Source: a virus | Length of the DNA stretch: 41,266 nucleotides | Virus record (IMG/VR): IMGVR_UViG_3300032435_000024 | Location: 1-41,266 of that record | Strand: one strand, 5' to 3' | In this document: positions 7,577 to 14,838 of the stretch, piece by piece | Numbering within the stretch: position 1 is the first letter of the stretch | Layout of the letters: each line of letters opens with the position of its first letter | The notes under the pieces: generated by a model | The model's database searches: none | What the model saw: only the letters and a program-made list of their open reading frames with translations | What the model was told of the DNA's origin: nothing | Position numbers and translations under genes: made by a program

Positions 7577-7774
7577 TCACCTCCGGCGGAAAATCTCATA
7601 AACCACCGCACTGTGAATCCGCTTCCGTTCGCATCCGCAGGATCTCAGCGTCCTGTACCGCCAGCGTTTCGTGGTAACGGTCCACTCCTTTCCGCAGGCA
7701 CACCGCAGTAGGCAGCGACCGTTGGCCTCACTGATCAGTTCGAGGTGGGCGTTTTTGGCGGGTAGAGTGGTCAT
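7577..7774 (-). CDS. Small zinc-ribbon protein
   Basis: A protein of 65 residues. A CxC-G pattern (RCACGKEW) and CGC (SCGCERK) about 20 residues later form a likely four-cysteine zinc site, like the zinc modules that precede AP2 or HNH domains in phage proteins. Here the catalytic or DNA-binding domain is absent, so it is either a free-standing module or a remnant. The start overlaps the previous stop as ATGA. Confidence 0.65.
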   Translation of the reverse strand: MTTLPAKNAHLELISEANGRCLLRCACGKEWTVTTKRWRYRTLRSCGCERKRIHSAVVYEIFRRR

Positions 7775-8124
7775 TGTTCGCTCCGTGCCCGAATCATCGC
7801 GTCCGCAATCATGTAAGCATAGAACGCCGCGTTATCCACATCCAAATCATCCAGAGTCATGCCTGCCAATGCCTGCCCAGCAAACCAGTCCCGCAGGCTC
7901 ATGCCGGTGCCGAGCGTCGACGTGCCGCCCCAAACGTCCCGGCCGAACCGCGGGAACGCGGAGCCACCGTCGTTAATCGGCTCCGGATCTCGCTCAGGCT
8001 CAGGCTTCACTTTCGCTGCGTCCGCTGGCAAGTGCCAGCACTGCTGCGGTACGGACGTCAGGCAGATACCGCACCAGAATTTCGGTTGATATCGTCCGCT
8101 TGAATCGATCGTCACTCGTGGCAT
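7771..8124 (-). CDS. Phage accessory protein with SLRDWFAGQAL motif
   Basis: A protein of 117 residues. The N-terminus has Cys and His residues (WCGICLTSVPQQCWHL) that may bind zinc. The C-terminal 45 residues carry GMSLRDWFAGQALAG followed by a helix ending YMIADAMIRAR. This module is widespread in phage and prophage hypothetical proteins, and its function is not known. AGGAGG lies before the start, and the ATG directly follows the upstream stop (TAAATG). Confidence 0.7.
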   Translation of the reverse strand: MPRVTIDSSGRYQPKFWCGICLTSVPQQCWHLPADAAKVKPEPERDPEPINDGGSAFPRFGRDVWGGTSTLGTGMSLRDWFAGQALAGMTLDDLDVDNAAFYAYMIADAMIRARSEQ

Positions 8125-8358
8125 TTACTCAGCCTCCTCGTCATTAGATTTTTCCGCAGAATGTAAAGGGCAGTCGTCAGAGGTCACGTAACAGCCTGCT
8201 CGATCCTGATATCCGCGGCCGTGATGATTATCGATTACAGGGCATCGACATCCCGCCGATGCGGCGACTGCTGACCCTGGAGGAAAATCGACAAACATTG
8301 TATCGTGGGCGAAACGACTGTCGTCGCCGTGATGTGTGTTGATTGCTTGTGTGATCAC
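8125..8358 (-). CDS. Hypothetical His/Cys-rich protein
   Basis: A protein of 77 residues from GTG 8358, which overlaps the previous stop as GTGA; an ATG at 8400 lies inside the upstream gene. The centre has CRCPVIDNHHGRGY and CPLH further on, so a metal-binding fold is possible. The C-terminus is acidic. No family is recognised. Confidence 0.6.
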   Translation of the reverse strand: MITQAINTHHGDDSRFAHDTMFVDFPPGSAVAASAGCRCPVIDNHHGRGYQDRAGCYVTSDDCPLHSAEKSNDEEAE

Positions 8359-8675
8359 TGAAACCTTTCTGTCAGATCTCGTATCGATGCCGTACTGCAA
8401 ACACGAATCGCCCTTGGGCGAAACACTGGATTGCTCGGCCGCGTCCGCTCCCGCTCGGCTCGCTCCGCGTGAATGGTTGCTTTCATGGCATCCATGTATT
8501 CGATCGACGGAATAGCAATCAGACTATCGCGGCCCTCAATGATTTCATTCGCTGGCCAGCCTTTGCTGTGCCGGCTGCGGAGCGTTTCTTCCTGCACGTG
8601 CTTCAGAATCGCCCATTCTTTAATTGTGTGCGTTTCGCCTTCGTGATCAATTACTATTTCAGGTTTTCGCGGCAT
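8355..8675 (-). CDS. Small DNA-binding candidate, helix-turn-helix-like
   Basis: A protein of 106 residues from ATG 8675 (AAGGGA upstream). Residues about 15-50 (HTIKEWAILKHVQEETLR, then a short turn and GWPANEII) fit the pattern of small phage helix-turn-helix proteins in which a strand, helix-turn-helix and GW motif follow each other. The C-terminus is basic. A gene-regulation role is likely but inferred. Confidence 0.6.
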   Translation of the reverse strand: MPRKPEIVIDHEGETHTIKEWAILKHVQEETLRSRHSKGWPANEIIEGRDSLIAIPSIEYMDAMKATIHAERAERERTRPSNPVFRPRAIRVCSTASIRDLTERFQ

Positions 8676-8847
8676 CGTTTGGTCCCTTGATCTGTACCAG
8701 CCGTTCAACTCGCTCAATACACCCCACGCGGAATTCGTCATAGCAGACCTCGTGCGTTTTCCAGATCGACCCGTCAGCTCCTCGGGTCAGCACTGAGCCG
8801 AAAAAATGGCTGCCACATTTCGGACAGGTAAATCGGTTATCTTCCAT
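8659..8847 (-). CDS. Small zinc-ribbon protein
   Basis: A protein of 62 residues from ATG 8847 (AAAGGAAG upstream). It has one clear zinc knuckle (FTCPKCGSHFF), with further Cys in EVCYDEF and VGC that could complete a four-cysteine site. The stop runs 17 bases into the next gene. The function is unknown; such proteins often regulate transcription or join nucleoprotein complexes. Confidence 0.65.
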   Translation of the reverse strand: MEDNRFTCPKCGSHFFGSVLTRGADGSIWKTHEVCYDEFRVGCIERVERLVQIKGPNDAAKT

Positions 8848-9007
8848 CGTGCTTCCTTTCTGCCTTCGCATCTTTCTGCCGGTCTCGCATTTCATCCGCC
8901 CGGTCTTCTCGCAACTGGCGGAGTCGCTCCCGCCGCTCGTTCTCCTCCTGCTCGTCGTCGGAGGTACGCTGTCGCCAGCTGTCGTAGCTTCTTGGTAGTC
9001 CTGTCAT
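8837..9007 (-). CDS. Small highly charged helical protein
   Basis: A protein of 56 residues from ATG 9007. Most of it is a single charged helix rich in Arg, Glu, Asp and Gln (EENERRERLRQLREDRAD), likely a coiled coil. AAGAAAGA lies upstream. It directly follows the helicase gene (16-base gap) and could be a replisome accessory peptide, but nothing proves this. Confidence 0.55.
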   Translation of the reverse strand: MTGLPRSYDSWRQRTSDDEQEENERRERLRQLREDRADEMRDRQKDAKAERKHDGR

Positions 9008-9023
9008 GTGGTCTTTCTTAGGT

Positions 9024-10223
9024 TTAGAGTTTATCAGCCCATTCATATGATTCACTTGCATCAACGAACGTGTACTTCGCGCCGTGCAATTCCAGTGTGA
9101 CTTCCCCAGTCATCCCGCCGCGATGTTTGGCGATATCAACCGTTGTTTCGTTCGATGTGTCAGACTTGTGCAGGAGCATTACAATATCCGCGTCCTGCTC
9201 GATTGATCCGGATTCGCGAAGGTCTGCCAGCGTCGGCTTTCCTTTTTTTGCAGACTCACGATTGAGTTGACTCCCGACGATGATCGGCTTTTGTAGGTCC
9301 AAAGCCATGCGCTTGATTCGTCGGCTGATCGTCGCAATCTGCCGCTCTCTGTTTTCGTTTTTTCCAACCGTCGTTTCGGCGAGCTGGATGTAGTCAAATA
9401 CAATCACGCCGATGTTGTGCCGTCTCACAGCCACCTTGCAGAGTGCCAGGATCGTTGTTAGGTCGGACGTCGAGTCGATAAAATATAGCGGGAGCTTTCG
9501 CAGCGCGTCGGCCGCACGTGTTCTCTGTAACCGCCCAGCAATTTCCTCCTTCAGCATTTCCAGCGATACGATTAAAGCCCCTGTGCCTGCCTCCGCGATT
9601 GCCAGCGCTATTTGCATCATCAGCACGCTCTTGCCTGTGCCAGGACGGCCACCGACTACCACCACCTGCCCATCACGGATTCCGCCATTGAGTTTGGCGT
9701 CTATTTTCACAAGTCCCGTTCTGTGGATCCGCTTTGGGTTTGCGGCTGCGGCCGACTGCCCGTCGATTGCTGCCCCGATCGTCGCGATCTGGTCGACGCG
9801 CCCGCGTTTGATTTCATCCAGCTTCTGAATGTAACTGTCGATGTCCCGCTCTTCAAGAGTCTGCTCACCAGCCAGTTGCACGCCAATTGTCCGAGCGTCG
9901 TCCTCGACCGAGTACTGTCGCAGCCGGGTGCAGTAGTAATCGACGTGGCTGGCCTCCCAAACGCATTCGCTGATCTCGACCAGAACGCTCAGAGTCACCT
10001 CCTCAGAGATTGAGTGCCGACGATTCGCTTCGTCATAGACGAGCACTGGATCCAGAGGCTGATTCGTTTCCGCCAAGTGCTTCAGCGTCCGCCAGATTGT
10101 TCGGTAGTCCGGATTCGTGAAATCGGAATCCGTGATCTGGCTGGCGATTTGGTCGATTGTCTCGTGGCTGTTGAATGCCGCGGCGACGACAGCCCGCTCG
10201 ATCGTGATTCGGTTATTTTGCAT
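9024..10223 (-). CDS. dnaB: Replicative DNA helicase, DnaB family
   Basis: A protein of 399 residues. The N-terminal domain (about 1-110) resembles the DnaB primase-interacting domain. The RecA-like ATPase follows: Walker A GRPGTGKS (192-199), LIVSLEM strand, Walker B VIVFDYIQL (273-281), the SQLNRE segment, and DLRESGSIEQDADIV. It is shorter than the roughly 450-470 residues usual for bacterial DnaB. It unwinds the fork as a hexamer. The organiser gene upstream overlaps its start by 11 bases, so loader and helicase are made together. No phage polymerase or primase is visible. Confidence 0.93.
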   Translation of the reverse strand: MQNNRITIERAVVAAAFNSHETIDQIASQITDSDFTNPDYRTIWRTLKHLAETNQPLDPVLVYDEANRRHSISEEVTLSVLVEISECVWEASHVDYYCTRLRQYSVEDDARTIGVQLAGEQTLEERDIDSYIQKLDEIKRGRVDQIATIGAAIDGQSAAAANPKRIHRTGLVKIDAKLNGGIRDGQVVVVGGRPGTGKSVLMMQIALAIAEAGTGALIVSLEMLKEEIAGRLQRTRAADALRKLPLYFIDSTSDLTTILALCKVAVRRHNIGVIVFDYIQLAETTVGKNENRERQIATISRRIKRMALDLQKPIIVGSQLNRESAKKGKPTLADLRESGSIEQDADIVMLLHKSDTSNETTVDIAKHRGGMTGEVTLELHGAKYTFVDASESYEWADKL

Positions 10224-11211
10224 TTCGGATGTCTTCCAGATGACTGAAGAAAATCTGTCGAATCATGTTTTCATTGTAGCTGGTGACGGCAGCGACCTCG
10301 GCCGTTCCGGTCCGTTTAACCGCTTCGAACAGTTCAGCCCCGAGCGCAGCCTTGCGGCTCTCCCAGTCCGTAGGGTGCTGCCGTGTAGATTTCAGGGCTT
10401 TGATCCAATCGGTATTCGCGGTGGATTGTGTGCCTCGTGCGGGCGATGCAGACGCGACGTCCATCCATCGTTCGTGATTGAGCCACGTTGCAGGATGCGC
10501 GATGAATTCTGGATCTTTGCCCGCCACGGACGCCGCGAAGGCTCCAACAGCAAGCAGGATGACAGATGATTCCGTTTTCCGCAGCGCTACGGTCCATGCC
10601 TTGCGTGCATGGCCCTTGGCGGTTTTCTTCGGGAATGCTTGCCAGAACTCTTCGAACTGCTTTACCTGCGATTCTGAAAGAGATGTCTGTCTCACCGCAG
10701 GCTTGCGGGGTTTTGTTTTTTCTTCTGTTTTTACTTCTGCTTCTGCGTCTGCGTCTGCGTCTTCTTCTTCTTTGGCTGACATCGTTGACATCGTTGACAT
10801 CTGTTGACTGTCAGCAATTGTCATTGACTCACCTATTGACTCACCTGTAGTTTTTGACTTTGCCCTGCTCTCAGCCTTCTTCTTCCGGTTGTATTCACGC
10901 CGATCGTCTTCGCATCGCATTCGCAAGTAGTGCTCGTGATTAACAACTTCGTACGAAAACCCCGAGGAAGGAACCAGTCGCCGGCCATCTTGCAACACAC
11001 TGCGGCTCTTCGGGTCAGGGCTGCACAGGTAATCCATCGCGGCATCAACATCCTCTTCGGTCGTTCCGAGCAAGACGCTCAGAAGCTTTGCATTGACCTC
11101 GACCTGAGATCCACAGGTGTTGGCGATAATGTAGGACCATACCGCAAACACCGTAGGCCCAGCTCCCATCATCGATCCGGTGAACGCACACGCGAAAAAT
11201 TTACCGTACAT
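10213..11211 (-). CDS. Replisome organiser / helicase loader candidate
   Basis: A protein of 332 residues (GTG 11214 just before is an alternative start). The N-terminal half (about 1-110) looks like a winged-helix replication initiator domain (SVLLGTTEEDVDAAMDYL). The middle is a low-complexity linker with GESIGES, STMSTM and alternating Asp/Ala/Glu. The C-terminal part has FWQAFPKKTAKGHARKAW and PATWLNHERW, the signature of phage replisome organisers that act with DnaB. It overlaps the helicase gene by 11 bases. It probably binds the phage origin and recruits the helicase. Confidence 0.75.
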   Translation of the reverse strand: MYGKFFACAFTGSMMGAGPTVFAVWSYIIANTCGSQVEVNAKLLSVLLGTTEEDVDAAMDYLCSPDPKSRSVLQDGRRLVPSSGFSYEVVNHEHYLRMRCEDDRREYNRKKKAESRAKSKTTGESIGESMTIADSQQMSTMSTMSAKEEEDADADAEAEVKTEEKTKPRKPAVRQTSLSESQVKQFEEFWQAFPKKTAKGHARKAWTVALRKTESSVILLAVGAFAASVAGKDPEFIAHPATWLNHERWMDVASASPARGTQSTANTDWIKALKSTRQHPTDWESRKAALGAELFEAVKRTGTAEVAAVTSYNENMIRQIFFSHLEDIRNAK

Positions 11212-11437
11212 CACGACCCCCGCATTCGAGCACTCGCCCGCAACTTCGACACTGAATTTTAGCCGGACATGAAAACGAACCTACATCAAACACGAGCGTC
11301 TTGTTGACCTGCGCTATTGCGCTCCCCGTGACGGGAAGCATTGCATCGACACCGCATTCGCAGTGATATTCGATGTTTTGAGCAAGAACCGGGACCTTGC
11401 CCCGGTCGAGAATTTTCCACGTTTTCTTTTTTGGCAT
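11201..11437 (-). CDS. Small zinc-ribbon protein
   Basis: A protein of 78 residues from ATG 11437 (AGAGGA upstream). Two cysteine pairs (HCECG, and CRSCGRV about 38 residues later) form a probable zinc ribbon, preceded by a basic arm (PKKKTWK). It overlaps the organiser gene by 11 bases. It could be a transcription or replication cofactor. The longer frame at 11286-11618 runs through the same DNA in another frame. Confidence 0.65.
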   Translation of the reverse strand: MPKKKTWKILDRGKVPVLAQNIEYHCECGVDAMLPVTGSAIAQVNKTLVFDVGSFSCPAKIQCRSCGRVLECGGRDVR

Positions 11438-11618
11438 TGCCGTCAATCCTCTGTACATTGTTGACACGTATTGACAATGAGTGTCTTACTTGACGGGATG
11501 CCTCGGCGTCAATTGCAGTCTGGGAATTCTTTTGTCCACCTGCCCTTCGAGCCGCGTCCCACGCCATCAGTTTCGCAATTGCTTCCGCCTTGTGGGCGTT
11601 GAATTCTTCTTGCGTCAT
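11286..11618 (-). CDS. Doubtful or frameshifted small gene
   Basis: A frame of 110 codons with AAGGG before ATG 11618, only 11 bases after the upstream stop. The first ~50 residues (TQEEFNAHKAEAIAKLMAWDAARRAGG and onward) look like a genuine helical protein and occupy DNA that no other gene covers. The last ~50 residues are Arg/Ser/Cys-rich and lie inside the zinc-ribbon gene in another frame, the usual look of a shadow translation. The true gene may end near 11440 after a lost stop or indel. Alternatively, the overlap of about 150 bases is real. Confidence 0.4.
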   Translation of the reverse strand: MTQEEFNAHKAEAIAKLMAWDAARRAGGQKNSQTAIDAEASRQVRHSLSIRVNNVQRIDGNAKKENVENSRPGQGPGSCSKHRISLRMRCRCNASRHGERNSAGQQDARV

Positions 11619-11629
11619 TTCATTGGCCC

Positions 11630-12553
11630 TTATTTCTGATTTAAGAACACGACACCAATCTCAGAAAACACGCTCCTGAATGTTTCTGTCTTCGGTCCAC
11701 AGTAGAGCAAGGCTTGCCCTTGGAGCGGTTTGTTTACCGGAACGCCATTGGTGTTAAGAAACGATATCCGCGAGGCAGGGAAGCACACTGCAGACGCCAC
11801 GGCAGCGACTGACTGAAACCACGCCGTCTCCGTGGCGTTGTTGGTCAGCATGATACCAGAGGCTCCGCCCTCAATTGCACCGCGGAACTTTGCGGCAAAT
11901 TTACCGACAAGGTCTGAGGCGTACGGCGGATTCATCCAGATACGTTTTTTTTCCCAGTCGCGCGAAAGCCCATCAGACTCAATATCGTAAAACACCTTCG
12001 CTTTCACTGTTTCGTTAGCCTTGGCACTTGATGCTGGATCCAATTCAATCCCGCCGAGCACTTTTCTTGCTGCCTCGACGAACTCTGGCGGCGTATACCA
12101 TTCGTTGTTTCCGCTGTTGTTTGTGACGTGTGGCGACTTGGCTACTTTCAGCAGACCTGCCTGCGTCAGTTCTTCGCCGGACGCGGAGACACCAGCGATC
12201 CATTTGTCGAACACTGCTTCAGGTACTGCCGCTTCTGCCTGCCATCGGGATGACTGATTCTTCGTGATGCCTAGTTCATTGAGTTTCGGCGGTACCACAA
12301 TGGTACCGCCGGATTTCGCAGGATTCTTGCTCCCTGAATTCAGTTCCATTTCAGAAAGGAGCGTTCCAGCTTTCCGCTCCGCCCGCAACTTCAGTTCCGC
12401 CGCTTGGTTCTGCAACAGCAAGCTCTCTCCGGCTGATTGCAATAATGTCTTGATCGCTGCCGCCCTGTCCTTGATGTCCAATACCTCCTGGAGTGATGAC
12501 GCCTTCGTTAATGCTGTTCTCGCTGCCGAAATCTGAATCAGTGTCGTGGTCAT
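11630..12553 (-). CDS. DNA N6-adenine methyltransferase, phage Dam-like family
   Basis: A protein of 307 residues. The N-terminal ~140 residues are helical (AAELKLRAERKAGTLL), a module often found on phage methylases and ParB-like proteins. The C-terminal part carries EWYTPPEF (151-158), GIELDPASS, and the catalytic NPPY (208-211) as in RIWMNPPYA, the signature of the phage Dam superfamily. It transfers methyl from SAM to adenine in DNA, probably for self-protection against restriction. It lies between the HNH nuclease and replication genes. The upstream HNH frame overlaps its start by 203 bases. Confidence 0.88.
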   Translation of the reverse strand: MTTTLIQISAARTALTKASSLQEVLDIKDRAAAIKTLLQSAGESLLLQNQAAELKLRAERKAGTLLSEMELNSGSKNPAKSGGTIVVPPKLNELGITKNQSSRWQAEAAVPEAVFDKWIAGVSASGEELTQAGLLKVAKSPHVTNNSGNNEWYTPPEFVEAARKVLGGIELDPASSAKANETVKAKVFYDIESDGLSRDWEKKRIWMNPPYASDLVGKFAAKFRGAIEGGASGIMLTNNATETAWFQSVAAVASAVCFPASRISFLNTNGVPVNKPLQGQALLYCGPKTETFRSVFSEIGVVFLNQK

Positions 12554-13124
12554 ATCCTGCTTCTATGTTTTCAATAATTTGGAATGTCGCGAAGTCTGTA
12601 AAATGAACGCCGGAACCCTTAATTTGATCGTGAATGCGATCGTGACACGTTTCGCAGAGAGTCATTAAATCGTGGACCATGTCTTCATGAAACAGCCGAT
12701 ACTGCCAGTGATGCGTATGCAACGCTATCGTGCCCGTATCGGCTTTGCATTGCTGGCATTTCATGCCGTCGAATTCCTTGCGTTTTCGAGCGAGACTTTT
12801 CCAGTGCTTTGTCTGGTAGTATTTTTCCTGCATGCTTGCCGTCATGCGAACCTTGGTCACTGTCTCGTCAATTAGCTCATACGCCTCTTTGCCGTCGATC
12901 CAAACCGTGTTGATTATCATTCCGCTTTTGCGCATAGTGCAGACGATGGCGTGCCCTCTTGTTATTCCGGTTTCTTCGATTATCGCGATGTCGCCTTTTA
13001 GCAACGGGCCTTCTCGAAGCCTGATAAGCATCTTTTTAATTTTTGACGCTTCATTTTTTTCATAGTCAGCGATTGAAGGCGTCGCGACTTCCTCGCGGAA
13101 ATGTTCTTCGGAAAACAACTCCAT
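12351..13124 (-). CDS. HNH endonuclease-like protein
   Basis: A protein of 257 residues from ATG 13124; the frame upstream to 13250 reads through a terminator and is rejected. The first ~110 residues look like a small regulatory domain (GPLLKGDIAIIEETGITRG). The HNH centre follows: WKSLARKRKEFD, CQQCKAD (zinc pair), LHTHHWQY, DLMTLCETCHDRIHD. The two zinc CxxC pairs and the HH residues are all present. The last ~65 residues lie in another frame inside the methylase gene and are compositionally odd (Gly/Ser-rich), so the natural end may have been lost. HNH proteins of this type act in packaging or as free homing-type nucleases; it is far from the terminase genes here. Confidence 0.8.
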   Translation of the reverse strand: MELFSEEHFREEVATPSIADYEKNEASKIKKMLIRLREGPLLKGDIAIIEETGITRGHAIVCTMRKSGMIINTVWIDGKEAYELIDETVTKVRMTASMQEKYYQTKHWKSLARKRKEFDGMKCQQCKADTGTIALHTHHWQYRLFHEDMVHDLMTLCETCHDRIHDQIKGSGVHFTDFATFQIIENIEAGYDHDTDSDFGSENSINEGVITPGGIGHQGQGGSDQDIIAISRRELAVAEPSGGTEVAGGAESWNAPF

Positions 13125-13138
13125 TTTCACTACCCCAA

Positions 13139-13186
13139 TAAAAAACCCGCTCGGCGGCATGGTGGAAGGCATGCAGCCGGCGGGCT
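13139..13186 (-). terminator. Terminator or attenuator in front of the HNH gene
   Basis: On the minus strand GCCCGCCGGC (13186-13177) pairs with GCCGAGCGGG (13155-13146), allowing for a bulge, around a loop of about 21 bases. A TTTTTT run follows (13145-13140). The signal ends 15 bases before the HNH ATG. Since a good promoter lies just upstream (13257-13286), this is either an attenuator of the HNH gene or the end of a short leader RNA. Confidence 0.65.
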
Positions 13187-13256
13187 CAGGAATCGGGCGA
13201 ACCCGATGCGATTTGTTTTTGAGTGCAGTTTGCTTCCACGCAGATTGCACGGTGAG

Positions 13257-13286
13257 ACATTACCCGATTGCGTTCTGGCGTGTCAA
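13257..13286 (-). promoter_or_regulatory. Sigma-70-type promoter before the HNH leader
   Basis: On the minus strand TTGACA (13286-13281) and TAATGT (13262-13257) are separated by 18 bases. The -35 box overlaps the stop codon of the 13283-13567 gene. Predicted initiation near 13250 gives a leader of about 125 bases before the HNH ATG, containing the terminator at 13139-13186. Confidence 0.6.
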
Positions 13287-13567
13287 TCCAGATCATCAAA
13301 CAGCCCGCGAGCCGCCACCGGCACAACTACAGGCACCTCCGGCGGCGGATCAATCCACGCCTGGCATTGCAGCCAAGTCATCACGTCCGTCACGCCGTGC
13401 AGATACGCCGAGCCGTCGTTGACTCGCAGCCACATGGACCGCGGCATTTGGCCCTTGTTTCCGTCGACCCAAATGCACTTACCAAGGCTGTCAATGTTGC
13501 GGCCATCGAGACCATCGGCCAGCCAGCCGTGCTGTGCGAGCCATACGAGTCTATCTGCGTGTGTCAT
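13283..13567 (-). CDS. Hypothetical protein
   Basis: A protein of 94 residues, start overlapping the stop of the HD hydrolase gene (ATGA). It has many Trp and Asp residues (LVWLAQHGW, WIDPPPEVPV) and no membrane segment. It is the last gene before the promoter at 13257-13286. No family is recognised. Confidence 0.65.
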   Translation of the reverse strand: MTHADRLVWLAQHGWLADGLDGRNIDSLGKCIWVDGNKGQMPRSMWLRVNDGSAYLHGVTDVMTWLQCQAWIDPPPEVPVVVPVAARGLFDDLD

Positions 13568-14109
13568 GGCACGGCTCCTGCACAGGCATCGCGGAGACCC
13601 TCAAAAACCATCTCCCACTCCTCCGCGTCGTCGTGATTGGTGTGGATCGGCAGCAGGTGCAATCCTCTGTTGCGCATTCCCGGCATAGCGGCCAGCACCT
13701 CAGCATCCGGCAGCCCGAGCAACTGCATTTCCAGTTCGCACGCTGTCCGGTCCGCCTGCTCGATCATCTGCAGCGTCGCGGGGCATGGGCTCAACCCGAG
13801 CAGGCCCCATAAGATATGGTCGTATTCGCAGCCAAGTTCATCGATCGCGAAGGCAATCCGTTTTTTTACGGGCAGCAGGACGTCGCCGATCCAGCATTCG
13901 TGCGCGTCGTGAATCAGTCCCAGCAGCCGGAGTTCCGGATCGTCTGGCAGCAGGTCCATGACCAGCAGCGAGTGACGCGCCACGGAATAAAAATGCGGAC
14001 AGCTTCCCGCGTATCGTTCGAGTCGACTGAGCTGATCGGCGATTTTCCCCGCAGGAAATTCCGTCAGTTGGTCGATTGGTGGCAAGAGCCATGTTGGTCG
14101 CGTAGTCAT
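13564..14109 (-). CDS. HD-domain phosphohydrolase
   Basis: A protein of 181 residues from ATG 14109, which overlaps the previous stop (ATGA) and has GGAG upstream. The HD metal site is complete: His 46 (ARHSLLV), His-Asp 67-68 (LIHDAHE), and Asp 76 (IGDVLLP). This arrangement matches the YfbR-like nucleotidase group found in many phages, which dephosphorylates deoxynucleoside monophosphates. It probably adjusts the nucleotide pool during replication, though the substrate cannot be read from sequence. Confidence 0.8.
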   Translation of the reverse strand: MTTRPTWLLPPIDQLTEFPAGKIADQLSRLERYAGSCPHFYSVARHSLLVMDLLPDDPELRLLGLIHDAHECWIGDVLLPVKKRIAFAIDELGCEYDHILWGLLGLSPCPATLQMIEQADRTACELEMQLLGLPDAEVLAAMPGMRNRGLHLLPIHTNHDDAEEWEMVFEGLRDACAGAVP

Positions 14110-14594
14110 TCCAGTTTTTCTCCTGCGGCTCGAAAGCATTCCATTGTCGTTGCGCCAAATGTCTGCACATCTCCGATTTGTATTCGCTTGAAGAACGGAT
14201 TGTCGGGATAGACGTTTCCCGCAGTAAGGCTGCCTTCATGATCCCCGTCCGCGGCCTCAATCACGCTCAGCACCTGCACCGCCATCGTAATGGCCGCGAC
14301 GTCGTTCGGCGACAGATCCCACGTCTGCTGTCCAGGCTTAATCATTGCTCGCAGCCTGTCGAGGCTGTCTTCGTTGCTTGGTTTTGGCATTTGTTTTTCT
14401 CCCGCCTCTTCCATGTCGTGGTCATACATCGCTTTCGCATACAATATAAGTTTCGTCATCACGTCGATCAGTGCTTGTGATCGCTTCCTACTCACGGCAA
14501 CAACCAACTGATCGGCAGCGTAATTATGGATGTCAGTCAGTGCCGCGATGCACCGCTGCCTTGCGTAATCCGCTGCGTTTTTATCTGGCACCAC
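14106..14594 (-). CDS. Hypothetical protein
   Basis: A protein of 162 residues with a GTG start; AAGGAG lies upstream at a good distance. It is mainly helical and acidic, with a central region DLSPNDVAAITMAVQVLSVI that looks like a short helical bundle. No catalytic motif is visible. It sits between the 14596-14838 gene (one-base gap) and the HD hydrolase (four-base overlap), so it belongs to the DNA metabolism operon. Confidence 0.65.
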   Translation of the reverse strand: MVPDKNAADYARQRCIAALTDIHNYAADQLVVAVSRKRSQALIDVMTKLILYAKAMYDHDMEEAGEKQMPKPSNEDSLDRLRAMIKPGQQTWDLSPNDVAAITMAVQVLSVIEAADGDHEGSLTAGNVYPDNPFFKRIQIGDVQTFGATTMECFRAAGEKLE

Positions 14595-14595
14595 C

Positions 14596-14838
14596 TCAAT
14601 CTCCTTCCTGTAATTCCGGAAACATACTCAGCACCTCATCCCGCTCCTCATCGCACGCCACAACGCCCCGGACCACTGTAACGCAGCCATCTGCCATGGC
14701 CGCCCGCTCGACTCGCAGCACGAGCCGCCCGTGTCCTGTCATGATTAGATAGCCGCCAACAACTGGCACGGTATCCGCCTGCATGTGATGTCGTTTGTGC
14801 TCGCCGGCCTGCGTCCACGCCACATAAAATTCAACCAT
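14596..14838 (-). CDS. Hypothetical small beta-rich protein
   Basis: A protein of 80 residues, beta-rich (VEFYVAWTQAGEHKRHHM, VPVVGGYLIMTGHGRLVLRVE) with an acidic helical end. It overlaps the RecT-like gene by eight bases. No family is recognised; it could be a small partner of the recombination protein. Confidence 0.65.
   Translation of the reverse strand: MVEFYVAWTQAGEHKRHHMQADTVPVVGGYLIMTGHGRLVLRVERAAMADGCVTVVRGVVACDEERDEVLSMFPELQEGD

Noticed and set aside
13101-13688. Plus-strand frame of 195 codons
   Set aside because: It is antisense to the HD hydrolase and neighbours and has no ribosome-binding site.
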